Positions 11,440 to 22,228 of a stretch of 64,000 nucleotides of DNA are shown here, in pieces. The stretch covers positions 1 through 64,000 of the forward strand of contig BDDD01006334.1 in NCBI GenBank assembly GCA_001972305.1. Reading direction: 5' to 3'. Source of the stretch: Cephalotus follicularis (taxonomy: Eukaryota > Streptophyta > Magnoliopsida > Oxalidales > Cephalotaceae). The position numbers and the translations under genes were made by a program. A model generated the notes under the pieces. The model saw only the letters and a list, made by a program, of their open reading frames with translations. It was not told the DNA's origin and did not search any database. Numbering within the stretch: the first letter of the stretch is position 1; each line of letters opens with the position of its first letter.

Positions 11440-13513
11440 CTCTCCTCCCATGCACTATTAATACAGTAAAAAGACATACAATATCACTATATGAGTATTG
11501 AAAATGCTCCACTCCATCAATATCCATATGCACAATCATTATTCAATATATTTATATACCATGACAAATAATAAAACCATAAAATCCATCAGCATCATCC
11601 TTGCATCCATAGTTAATCCCTCTATGCTCTCATTGATCCTCATGCCCATGACCGCTGTAACTAGCCCCGGATCCATCTGTCCCTGAACACATATAGATTC
11701 CCTATCCCGAAGGATGGGCCAGCCTAAAAGCCTCGCAGAAACTCAACCCCCTATGCTGATGATATGAACAAATTTCACTGTAATCAATGCATGTCATGAC
11801 AATATGTATGTACAAATGTGGTTAACGAATCCATATATATATATACACACCATTAACCTAATCATACACCCCTATTCATTCATCTATCAGACAATCGGGC
11901 GGTTGACTAGGATATATACACTGTCCCATACCAGTATATATAAGTAGTTAACCAACAATCAATATCCGTAAGTCTAAACCCCCTTTTCAAGTGGCACACG
12001 GCTCAAGTTCTAGAACATCCAGTTGTTTACCATAAATGGTAAGTCTAACTAGAAATACTCGCCTATATGTAACCTATAGGTACTCGACTAGTTACGGATT
12101 CACTCAATCAATCACATCAATCACTCAATCAAATATGTAGCTCATGTAAGTCTCAAGTCCCCCAATGCGGCACAAAGCTCTAGGACGAGAGCAATAACCT
12201 CCCAAAGGTGGCACACAGCTCTAACGTTAGTTATGTAGCTTCATTACACCTATGTATAACCCTCCCAAAGGTCGCACACAGCTCTAGGATTAGACACATA
12301 CGTCTATCATTTCGTTGATAGTAGCTACGTGGTCCCAGGTCCCCCAAATGTGGCATACAGCTCTAGGACGAGGACATCTAACCTCCCAAAGGTGGCACTC
12401 AGCTCTAGGTTAGTCACAAAACTCGATTAAACACTACTATACTCACAACCCTTTTCCCCACACATTACTATTTTTAAAACTTGGGAAAAAAACCCAACTA
12501 TCACTATACACGGGCCTAGGAAAAGTCCTAGTAGAAAACCCTTTGAAAAACATGCATTCAAAATCACATACAGAAAAATTGACAGATAAAGCGGCGGCGC
12601 CTTGATTTTAAGCGACGATGCTTAGCGCTTAAGCGTCATCAGTCAAGTTTCAATCATTGAAAGAGTCTAAGCGGTGACGCTTATGAAGGCTAACCGCTGC
12701 CAGAAGAGCAAAGTGCCTACAATTTTGAAAATGATTCTCTTTTGAAAGAAGGCTAAGCAGCGACGCTTAGCTCGGCAGAAACTAGGGTTTCTTGCCAAAA
12801 ACTTTGTAAAACGATCTCTTTCTTCAAATCCTTTCAATTTTCAGTTCAATGCTAGTTCAATTAGTCATTTCTAAGTCATTAAAATACTTTTCAATCATTT
12901 TAATCATCCTATCAATTTCTAGGTCATAAACCCCCAATTTCCCTCTTAAAACCCTAACTCTCTATCAATTCAATATCAATCACATTCAATCAATTTCAGT
13001 CCATACAAACAGTTCATACATGTGCATATATGTGTATATCATAGCATATTTAAGTAGAGAAGGTTTTTACCTAATATTGGAGCTTGTTCTGGGTCTCTAG
13101 GGTCGGAAAACTAAGAAAGAACTCAAGTTCTTGTCTTGTGGAGCTCCAATCTTGTGTCAATCAAGTCTCCATGCAAGCTACTATCCTTCCCCTTCAATTC
13201 CCTATGTCAAGCAGTCAATTTAAGTGAGTTTTGGACAAGTTTTGGTAGAGAGAAGAGAAAAATAGGCTAAAGAGAGAGAAAGAGGAATTAATGAAATGAA
13301 ATGTGATTTAGTTCTCTATTTATAGGTTTCTCACTAACTCTCCCTCTATACAGTAGCAATACTGCAAACAAACATACAATATCACTATATGAGTATTGGA
13401 AATACTCCACTCCATTAATATCCATATGCATAATCATTATTCAATATATTTATATACCATAACAAATGATGCAATATATGCTAAAACTCTAAGGGGGAAT
13501 TTTCGGTACGTTA
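11440..13513 (-). repeat. Minus-strand non-coding LTR-like segment X
   Basis: Read on the minus strand it starts TGTAACGTACCG at 13513. It has TATAAATAG near 13312..13325 and a GA-rich leader (13250..13290), then GCGACGC-type dyads (12590..12770). A degenerate tandem repeat of about 60 bp follows (12140..12420, plus-strand core GGCACACAGCTCTA). No coding region is visible. The order of parts resembles the + strand unit at 16845..20411. About 125 bp at its right end (13350..13475) recur at its left end (11450..11575). Confidence 0.5.
11450..11575. repeat. Direct repeat of 13350..13475
   Basis: Both copies share ACATACAATATCACTATATG, then GAGTATTG, then closely similar AT-rich sequence to ATATACCAT. 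They differ by roughly ten substitutions. The second copy lies in the first 165 bp of segment X; the first marks where the preceding LTR-like piece ends. It may be the trace of a second, mostly lost copy of X. Confidence 0.75.
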
Positions 13514-15671
13514 CATACATACGCTTCTATCCATCTATCTACTAGATAATCAAAAGGTTAATTAGATATACACGTTGTCTCATACCAACATATATATGTT
13601 GTTAACCAAGCATACCATCATCCGTATGTCCAACCCAGTACAAGCTTGAGGTTAAGAACATATAGTTGTCTACTGGTAGTACCGATAAGAGCTCAACTAG
13701 AACTAGTTGCCAATAGGTTAAACCCACAGGAGTACAACTAGTTACAGATTCATATAAGTCATATCATAGCATACGTGCAAGCACATCCATAACACATAAT
13801 ATTAACCTATAGAATTAACGACCTCCCTTACATAACCTTGATCTAAACCCCAAGGAAGTAAAGCCTTCTAGAGCTAGGTTTAGATACCTAGTCGCCTATG
13901 AGTTATACCCATAGAAGCTCGACTAGCTTTCCTAGTTGCTGGTGGGTTAGACCCACAGGAGCTCAACTAGATCTAGTTGTCAGTGAGTTAGACCCATAGA
14001 AGTTCAACTAGAATACATGTTCCATAATTCATCTAATGATCTAGTTTTCTATAAGTTCAAACTATAGGATCTCAATTAAATACCCAAGTTGCCAGTGAGT
14101 TAGATCCACAGGAGCTCAACTAGTATTAAAATCCTTCGAGTAAAACCGTGAGGTCACTCTAAGGTTAACATAAAAATTCACTTTATTCCTATTCCTTGCC
14201 ATAAATCCTTTCAATTCACTTTTTTACTAGTCAATTCAATTCTTTACTATTCCCTTTTTAGTCATTGTAGAAAACCATTTCCTTTTCACTTCAAAATCCT
14301 TTCCTTAAGACCAATCCAAGTGAAAACCTCAAAGGAATCATTCACTCAAAGTAAAATATGTTTACACAAGTTAAACTCGAGCCTTGGAAAGCTCACGTGG
14401 AAAGTCGTTTGAGAAAAACAAGTAAAAATGGCCCAAATGAGCTATTTCGGAGAAAACCTCCATAAAATGTCAAATCTCAAATCCTTTCAATATTTTGGTC
14501 AAATCTTTGTTAAAACATGTGGAAATGTGTTAAAACATGTTTAGGAAAGTGTCATTTGAGTCTTGGAAGTCTCCCATTGAAAACCGTTTGAAAAATAAGT
14601 GAAAACAACACTTTTGGTTGAAACTGATCGACTGATTTCATAATTAGTTGACCAAGTTTGCCCTGGCCTGCAACCTAATCTCCAGGATAAGAACTTAGTC
14701 GACTAACTTCAAATTTAGTCTATCAACTTGCCCAGAAATCCATAATTAGTCAACCAATTTACAAATTAGTCGACTAATTTCCAACACAAAACCAACGACA
14801 AGCACCCGAGCCAAAATCCAATTTTGAAGGTCTTCTTCAAATCTATTTGAAACAAAACTTTGAGAAATATTTGTAGATGTGTATAACAACAACATATCTC
14901 AATTTTAAATCATTTGGACGATCATGAGGCAATTACATCAAAAAAGGGGCAAAATAGATCAAAAAGTCCATTTTCAATGAAAAACTCAATTTAATTCGTT
15001 TTAATCCATTCTAATCGATCTTATCACATCCATACACAAGTGTTCATCGAAGGCACTACAATTCATACATATATAAAGCAATAAATCGTTCCAAATGCAT
15101 TTTCGGTAGAGAAATTTCATACCTAAACACTTTGGAGCTAGAACCAATTAAACTATCAGACAGAGGAGAAGATACTCAAGTCTCTACCTTTTATCAACTA
15201 CCCTTTGTTCCCATGATCATTTAGACTCCAAGTTTACTAATTTTGGAGGAGATTTGGTAGAGAGAGTGTGAGAAAGTGGAGGGTTTAGATAGATAGATAG
15301 ATAGGGAGAGAGATAGAGAGAGAATGTGAGAATGAAAATAGAAGTTAAGCTTCTATTTCAGTTTTCTCGGTTTTCTCTTTTAAACTCAAAACACTCACAT
15401 CTCTCACATATAACTAATTACCCAATGTCATCCCCCATGTATATATGTATAACATTTAAATATCTCTAAAACCTGCATATGTGAGTATATGCTCAAATAC
15501 GGCCAATTAGTGCCCTAATCATCGTAAACATATCGTATAAACACTTATCAATCTATATGGGTAATAAATACCCCAATCTATGTCATAATAAAATGCACAA
15601 ACATTTCTATAATATATATATGTCATGAAAATATATGCTAAAACAAGCAGAGGACTTTTTAGGGCGTTACA
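13514..15671 (-). repeat. Minus-strand non-coding LTR-like segment Y
   Basis: On the minus strand it starts TGTAACGCCCTAAAAAG at 15671, has a GA/GATA-rich leader (15245..15330), and contains TTAGTCGACTAA-type dyads (14690..14790). It then has tandem copies of a repeat with core AGTTGAGCTCCTGTGGGT (13700..14130). Part of it (13520..13610) is similar to 11865..11950 in segment X. A related fragment lies at 62990..63600. No reading frame of interest is present. X may have inserted into Y, but no TSD was found. Confidence 0.5.
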
Positions 15672-16844
15672 TAGTGCCTCACAACCAGGTAGATATTGGA
15701 ATAAAATGTTAGGGTGATCACGAATAGATTTAGTAATGGCGTTTTTTGTAACCAAACCGACCTCAATAAGTAAGGTATAATAATTCACTTTTGGAACTAA
15801 ATTTTTTATTTTACATTAATTTTATTATTAAAAATATAGTCTAATCTATATCCAAGTTGAATGAAATGATTAGTTGTTGTACACAAAAAGACATCACGAA
15901 CTCAAATGTACAAAAACATCTTAATTTGTTATTAATTTATATTTTATTCTTAGCTAAAAGAATGTATACTTATATCGAGTAGATCAAAAACTCTATCAAA
16001 ACATACACTTTACTTAAATAATGATCCCAATGTATAAAATGAAATTGTATTATAAAATTTTTTTAACAAATATATTTCATACTCAAATATCCGGTTCAAT
16101 TCGATTCAGGTACATCGGGTTATTGTTTATGTACCTCGTAACCGAATCGAGCTCAAAGATTATTTCTTTCAAAATCTTGACCCACTCCAAACACATCGGT
16201 TTGGTGGGGGTTAACAGGTTAGACGAGTTGCTTGAGCATCCCATAAAATAGCATCACTAATATTTTTTTTATATACAAAATGTGTTTATAGGTTAGTTGT
16301 TAGCATGAGAGGGTTAGTTCCACTACCACGGTGCGGCCCATAAGAAGAGTAACCATCACATATAAGACTTTCAAATGGGGCACAAACATGGTATCAGAGC
16401 AAAACAGTCTACGAGCCTCTCTTTCTCCACTCAACTCCTACTCAACTTCTAAGCGTAGTCTACAAGCCTCTCTCTCTCTTCTCCCTTAACTCCTACTCAC
16501 TCTCTATGCTTAGTCTACGGGTCTCTCTATCTTCTCTTTTAACTCCTACTCAGCATCTAAGCCCTGGTTAAGTATAAAGGGTCTGTCTATCATAAATATT
16601 ACAAGACTTCTCATCCTCACAAGCATGCTTTTGGGTTGGATTTGAAGTGGTATCAGATACTATGGTGTGGGTTTAACGGTGAGAATGGTTTGGGTCTGCG
16701 TGACTCTGATAACATGATGAGACTTATGCTAAACAATAAATCTTAACAGATTAACAGGTTAGGGTTAACAGGTTGGATGGATTGCTTGAGTAGCCTATAA
16801 AATAACATTACTAATATTTTTTTTATACAAAATGTGTTAGTAGG
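15672..16844. other. AT-rich spacer with a duplicated segment
   Basis: No gene is seen. The stretch 16210..16365 recurs in diverged form at 16750..16844 and continues after the inserted unit at 20417..20470. Shared landmarks are TTAACAGGTT, CTAATATTTTTTTTATA, TTAGTTGTTAGCATGAGA and ACGGTGCG. The stretch 16400..16560 has three similar CT-rich segments beginning GTCTAC. Confidence 0.6.
16389..16400 (+). other. tRNA-Met type primer-binding-site motif
   Basis: TGGTATCAGAGC is an exact copy of the copia initiator-tRNA primer site and follows GGGCACAAACA, which could be an LTR end. A second partial match (TGGTATCAGATAC) lies near 16649. No paired LTR or pol accompanies it, so this is at most a remnant. 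Confidence 0.4.
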
Positions 16845-18354
16845 TGTAACGCCCGGGTCTTTCACAAAATGTAAGATTACAATTTTAATGTAATCTTATT
16901 ATGAAATTAATGAGGATAGTGAAATTCCCAACTTTGATGACGTTTTCCCTTTTATAACATCGAGTTTTGAAAGATGAATGATAAGGAAATGTTTAAGGCA
17001 TTTCGCATTGAAGTCGCAATTATGTTGCCCGAAACGGCTAATAAAGCATGTTTTTAATGCGCGATAGTAAAGCCCAATGTTTGCTTTTTTATTGCGATTA
17101 TTTTAGCGGCGGTTGGATTAATTAATGTCGTAATTCTTGGAATAATCGGGACCCAGACCTTAGTATTTTCCTGGTAAAATACCAAGAAGAAAGATAAAAT
17201 CTAATAAAGAAATGGGGGAGAAGCATTTAACAAAAGAGAAAAAGAGAGGCACGGGCGCATAGCGCGCCTGTGCAAAGAAAGAGACACAAGGAGAGAGAGC
17301 GAAAGAGAGTGGGAGAGAGCTCGGAGCAGAGGGAGAGCGAGCGCGCCGGAGCCAGCCACCGGACCAAGAGACGATGGCGAGCAACCCAGTCCCTCAACCC
17401 GCCAGTAAGCTCTTCCCCCTTCTCCTCTTTTCTCTTCTTTTTCTCTTCTCTTCCCGTTATTGTGTGTGCCTCTGCAGTGCATTTTTCGGCGCCGTTAGCG
17501 TCGCGGATGGAGTGGGTTTTCATCTAGAAGGCCCGCTCTTCCCATTTTGACCACAGTTGAGGCGTTTCTCGGACGGAATCTGGCGGAATCACTTGAGTGA
17601 GTCGACTCAGCGAGTTGACTCACTGCCGCCTGAGACACGGCGTTTGGTGGTGCGTCTCGGGCAGTGACGCGTAGGACTGTCGATTTTGTGGCGTTTTTGG
17701 CTGGTGGACGAAGCTGGTGAAATCGGGCGAGTGACACGGCATTCAGCACCGATTCACGATGAGTCTTGAGCGGTTTTGAGTAGACCGTTCAATGTGGAAC
17801 CCGTTTATGGGTGTTGCACAAGCTGAGTGAATCGGTCGGATTCCGGCCGGTGCTCCGGCGACAACGATGTCGATTTTTTTGTGTTGAACGTAATGAAAAT
17901 GTGTTGTATGTGCAGTGAGCGAGCTGGTATTTTGGTTTGGCAGTGAGGAATGGATCAATTGGCAAGGACCGGAATCGGTTCAATGGTAATCGGAAGTGTT
18001 CGGCAATTGAACCTGCAGCCCAGTTTGTAAAAGGTAGGGGAAGCTATGCACGCAAGTTTGAGTTCAATAATATTTTAATGCCATTGATGAAATGCATGGT
18101 TTGCGGATTGTGAATTGTGTGACTGTGGTAGGGTTGCTATGAGTAGTTATCCTGTCATGCATATCGTGTCTTGGAATGATTGTGGCCTGTGGATTATGGA
18201 TTGTGTGACTGTGTCAGGGTTGCTATGAATAGTTAACACATCATGCATATTGTGTTTTACAATGATTGTAGATTGGATTGCATGTGTTGTATGCTTGAAC
18301 TCTATTGGTTTGGATACGTGTTGAAGGAATCGTGTTTTGGTTCGCTTAACCGTC

Positions 18355-18650
18355 TACGCTTAGGAAAGAAGCGTCGACGCTATGGATTGTTATACGGAGA
18401 ATGAGCCTTGTTTCGCGATAAACGTCGACGCTTAGAGAAAACGTCGACGCCATGATTCATTGTGTGTGGGAATGGACACGTGTAGCGTTGACGCCTGAGG
18501 TTCCTACCTCAAAGCGTCGACGCCAAGGGAATAAGCGTCGACGCTTAATGGTCCATGCCTTGAGCGTCGACGCCGAAGGGATGAGATGTTGACGCGTAAA
18601 GTTCTGGTTGAAATTGCTGACGCTAAGATTTAAGCGGTGACGCTTAAGTG
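18355..18650 (+). repeat. GTCGAC palindrome cluster
   Basis: About ten units occur, six of them with an intact GTCGAC core. They include a perfect 16-bp palindrome TAAGCGTCGACGCTTA at 18532..18547. Variants such as TAAGCGGTGACGCTTAA near 18631 keep the arms but not the centre. Unit spacing is irregular, about 15 to 55 bp. Confidence 0.85.
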
Positions 18651-19094
18651 ACTGGTTTGAACATTAACTCTTATATGGTACATGTTGACCCGAATAGAGT
18701 CCGTTTGCATTATTGAGCATATGTTTGCATTGCATACAATTGTGAATCGAATTGTTGATTGAGCTATCCCCTGATTTGTAAAATGTTCTTCATTTTGGAA
18801 GTGTATAAATGGTTTATTAAATCATTGTTATGTGGAAATGTATGTTTTCCAAAAGGATTGTGAAAGTGGTTTTAAGGGATTGAGAAACTGTTATACGAAA
18901 ATGAGTATTTTCGTGTATTCGAACATGGTTCGAATGACTGGTTTTACATTTTAAAATGTATTGTTTTTGAGTATTTTATTATACATTGGAACTACTTGAA
19001 AACGATTGTAAAATGATTGTTATATATATTGAGCAAATATATATGTTTTTCAAGTGTTTATATTTATAAATTACTGAAATGGATTGAGAGACTT

Positions 19095-19750
19095 GTGATG
19101 ACTACTAAGCCCTGTTGGGTAAGTAGCCAAGACTGTAAACTGTTTTAAAAGGACCGATGTGCATTTGGAAATTTATTGTTTACAAGTATTATATTTGTTA
19201 ATAAATACTTGTAATGGATTGATTGATTGTGTTTGGCTGCTAAGCTCTGTCGAGTAAGTAGTCAGGAATTCCACTACTAAGCTCTGTTGAGTAAGTAGCT
19301 GGAGATTCCATATACGGTAGCTACTAAGCTCTGTTGAGTGAGTAGCTAAGGTTTCCCATGCAATGGTTACTAAGCTCTATTGAGTAAGTAGCTAGGGACT
19401 CCCGTATTCGGCGGTTACTAAACGCGGAGTGGAAGTGACCGGGTCACTAAACACTGAGTGGAAGTGATCGGGTGCTAAACACAGAGTGGAAGCATCCCTG
19501 GATTTGATTGATTGTGTGTGGCTGCTAAGCTCTATTGTGTAAGTAGTCAGGAATTCCACTACTAAGCTCTGTTGAGTAAGTAGCTGGAGATTCCATACAC
19601 GGTAGCTACTAAGCTCTGTTGAGTAAGTAGCTTGGGTTTCCCATACAATGGTTACTAAGCTCTGTTGAGTAAGTAGCTAGGGACTCCCTTTTGGTTACTA
19701 AGCACTGTTGTGTAAGTAACCGGTTGCTAAGCACTGTTGTGTAAGCAACT
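19095..19750 (+). repeat. Degenerate minisatellite, core CTAAGCTCTGTTGAGTAAGT
   Basis: About twelve or more copies of the 20-base core occur, separated by 25 to 45 bp. A higher-order duplication with a period of about 285 bp is visible (19222..19410 against 19507..19690). Later units drift to CTAAACACAGAGTGGAAG. It lies in the distal third of the 16845..20411 unit. It has no coding character. Confidence 0.85.
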
Positions 19751-20411
19751 TGAATTGGATTGATGGGTCTTAGTGACCTGATTACTGGATTCCCATTGAG
19801 GCATAACTGATGGATTGTCTGGTCCTTTGAGGACATGATTCTGATTGGTCCGCTGAGGACATGACCGTGATCGTGTTGATGTAGCCCTAACGGGTTGTAC
19901 CTGTACTGTGAATATGCATATATAGATACATATATGTATATATTGTTATATATATACCGTACTGCATCACTGTGCATTTATACATGACATGCATTATCAT
20001 TGAAACCGAACTGTATTTATACTTAGCCGAGTGAGGACAAAGGCTAACCCCCTATAATTTCATATTGATTTCAGGTTGATGCAGCGGATTGTTACCATTG
20101 AGCTCCGTGGATCGAATGGAGTTTTATGTGGTTTTACTTTTGAGAAACGTTAATGGATCATTGTAATAAATGAATCAATGTATTGATGAATATTGTTCAC
20201 GCTCCGTTTGAGGGCAGTTAACTTTGATGATGGTTATTGTTGTAGCATGTAGTATGGGATACATGTTACGTTTTAATTCGGCTTATATTTAAATGATTCC
20301 GCAAGTTGTTAATGGCATTAGAAGGTTTTAAATTTATGGTAAATTGCATAAGCCGGATTTATATATTGATTACCACCACTATATATGTTGTTTGTGAAAC
20401 GGGGTATGACA

Positions 20412-20663
20412 GTAGGTTAGTTGTTAGCATGAGATAGGGAAGCTTCATCGTCACGGTGCGACCCGTAAGAAAAGTAACAAAAAATATTGATTCTATTAAT
20501 TGACTATCACTTAAAAAATTAAGAGACTTGAACCCAACAATATTATATGAGTAATCAAGTGCTTAACTATTAAAGCGGGCAACTATCCTAATAGCAGTAC
20601 TAATCAAAGTCATTAATAGTGTCTATGATTGACAATTCTACTAATAGACGTAATAAACCACAC
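20412..20663. other. Spacer between the non-coding unit and the hAT-type MITE
   Basis: It starts with the GTAGG duplication and continues the diverged duplicate of 16210..16365 to about 20470. Nothing else recognisable is present before the MITE. Confidence 0.5.
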
Positions 20664-20887
20664 TAGGGATGGCAATGAGGTGGGTTTGGAGCGGGTTTAT
20701 CCATATCCGAACCCGACCTAACCAAGAACAACCAAAACCGACCCGATCCGACACGACTTGATCCGATAAGATATTTTTTAAAAAATTTTAATTATAATAT
20801 ATATCAAAATATTATGAAATAACCTTAAATAATTTTTAAAAAACATACATAATAACAATAAAATATCAAATATACTAAATTTATTAT

Positions 20888-21359
20888 TGATATGGAAAAA
20901 ATTCATCTATTATTAAGGCACTGACACGTGTCCTTTAATACCCATAATTACGGGTAAAAACGGCTAAGTACATGGTCATAATGGCGGAGAAAACGCCTGT
21001 ATCAACAATGAAGAAATGGCCTGGAATCCCGGTCATTTACAAGGGACCAGTAACTCCACCATGATGCTAGCAGACGTTACGGCCAGGCAAGACTATAAAT
21101 ACTCCCAAAAAAGACAGAGAGAGGGTCGAGCAATTTGCCATTTACACTTATTATTTTCTCTGCACAACAACTGACTTAAGCATCGAAGTGTCCACGGGAG
21201 GAAAACCTCATGGACTTTCGATTACTTGCTTTCTTTGTGTGCAGGGAAGACTAAAGAACACAAATCCACTATCTTCTTCAGAGCATTCAATGCGTTTCTT
21301 CCAACAAATTAAAACTTCACACATGGAGGACTGTTGTATAAATGATTTCAGCATCAACA
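20888..21359 (+). repeat. Gypsy-1 5' LTR (472 bp)
   Basis: It begins TGATATGGAAAA and ends CAGCATCAACA. TATAAATA lies at 21094..21101, placing transcription start roughly 30 bp further on. Its U5 (ACTTAAGCATCGAAGTGTCC) is closely similar to that of Gypsy-2. Confidence 0.93.
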
Positions 21360-21380
21360 GTTGGCCCCGTCTGTGGGAAG
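21360..21380 (+). other. Gypsy-1 primer-binding site
   Basis: GTTGGCCCCGTCTGTGGGAA directly follows the LTR. It differs by one base from the TTGGCGCCGTCTGTGGGAA sequence common at this place in plant Ty3/gypsy elements. Confidence 0.75.
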
Positions 21381-21409
21381 CGACGTGAGTTTATTCAATT
21401 AATTCAACA

Positions 21410-22228
21410 ATGCCTCCAAGAAGAATCACCAAGCCTACAGCCACTCCCAGCCAAGCTCCTCTCACTCGAGAGCACTTTAACCAGCTCCTCCAAGAGATGG
21501 GGAGGCTAACAACCTTGCTGGCAAACAACTTGGCCAACCAAAATCAAGCTAGACCAAGCCAATTAGCCCCCTAAGACCAGGCTGGATCAAGCAGGCCAGC
21601 CCCAAAACTACAACAGCCTCAAGAGGCAAGGGGGAACCCGCAAAGGAGGGCCACGTGTCCTCCAAGGCGGTCAGAGATTGATACATCTCTGCGAGCAGAG
21701 TCCTCAGGCGCTAGGGACTACAATTATGATCTCCAACAAGACCTACCCGAGCAAGATCCGATGGAGGAGGACTACTCGGACTATTCAGCAATTGCAGAGG
21801 AGCCTCATGCACGTTCCTACGCTTCTCGTAGGACTGATTCAAGAGTGAGGAGCAAATCAGACTACTCGGTCAGACCAGGGCCATCTCAGGTTTTTAGCAA
21901 GACCAGGAACCTGGAGGATATTGAACAGACCATGAATAAGAGGTTTGCAGAGATGGAGAGAAGACTCAGAGGAGCCGAGCAGACTAGGGAGTACCTATCA
22001 AAGGTGAGGAATCTAAACTGCATTCCCTTCGCTCTAGAGATATTAAGGGAGCACATGCCCAGAGGGTTCAGACTTCCCACATTCAAAGAATATGATGGTC
22101 ATCGGATCTCATACAACATGAGAGGTATTACACTCATATTATACTAGTGCATCAAGCCACAGATGCGGTCCTCTATCGTGGATTTCAGGCAACATTGACG
22201 GGAGCAGCTCAAACGTGGTACGCCACAC
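21410..22228 (+). pseudogene. Gypsy-1 gag, N-terminal part
   Basis: The start codon at 21410 gives MPPRRITKPTATPS, matching the gag start of Gypsy-2 (MPPRRNNN). A stop follows near 21570. A second open frame (21761 on) carries TRNLEDIEQTMNKRFAEMER and EYLSKVRNLNCIPFALEI, as in Gypsy-2 gag. The frame runs to WYATL at 22228, where Copia-2 is inserted, and resumes at 31697. It is broken and non-functional. Confidence 0.85.

Larger units (their letters stand above)
16845..20411 (+). mobile_element. 3,567-bp solo LTR or LARD-like non-coding unit
   Basis: The unit begins TGTAACGCCCGGG, ends CGGGGTATGACA, and is flanked on both sides by GTAGG (16840..16844 and 20412..20416), a perfect 5-bp target-site duplication. 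The interior is non-coding. It has a GA-rich stretch (17215..17345), a TGAGTCGACTCA dyad (17598..17609), a GTCGAC palindrome cluster (18355..18650) and a large degenerate tandem repeat (19095..19750). No primer site, gag or pol is visible, so it is either an unusually long solo LTR or a non-autonomous derivative. Open frames at 17160..17530 in both strands overlap the GA-rich tract and are not considered genes. Confidence 0.85.

Noticed and set aside
17160..17527. Overlapping Arg/Ser-rich frames on both strands in the 3.6-kb unit
   Set aside because: They follow a GA/CT-rich, low-complexity leader, with no coding signature.
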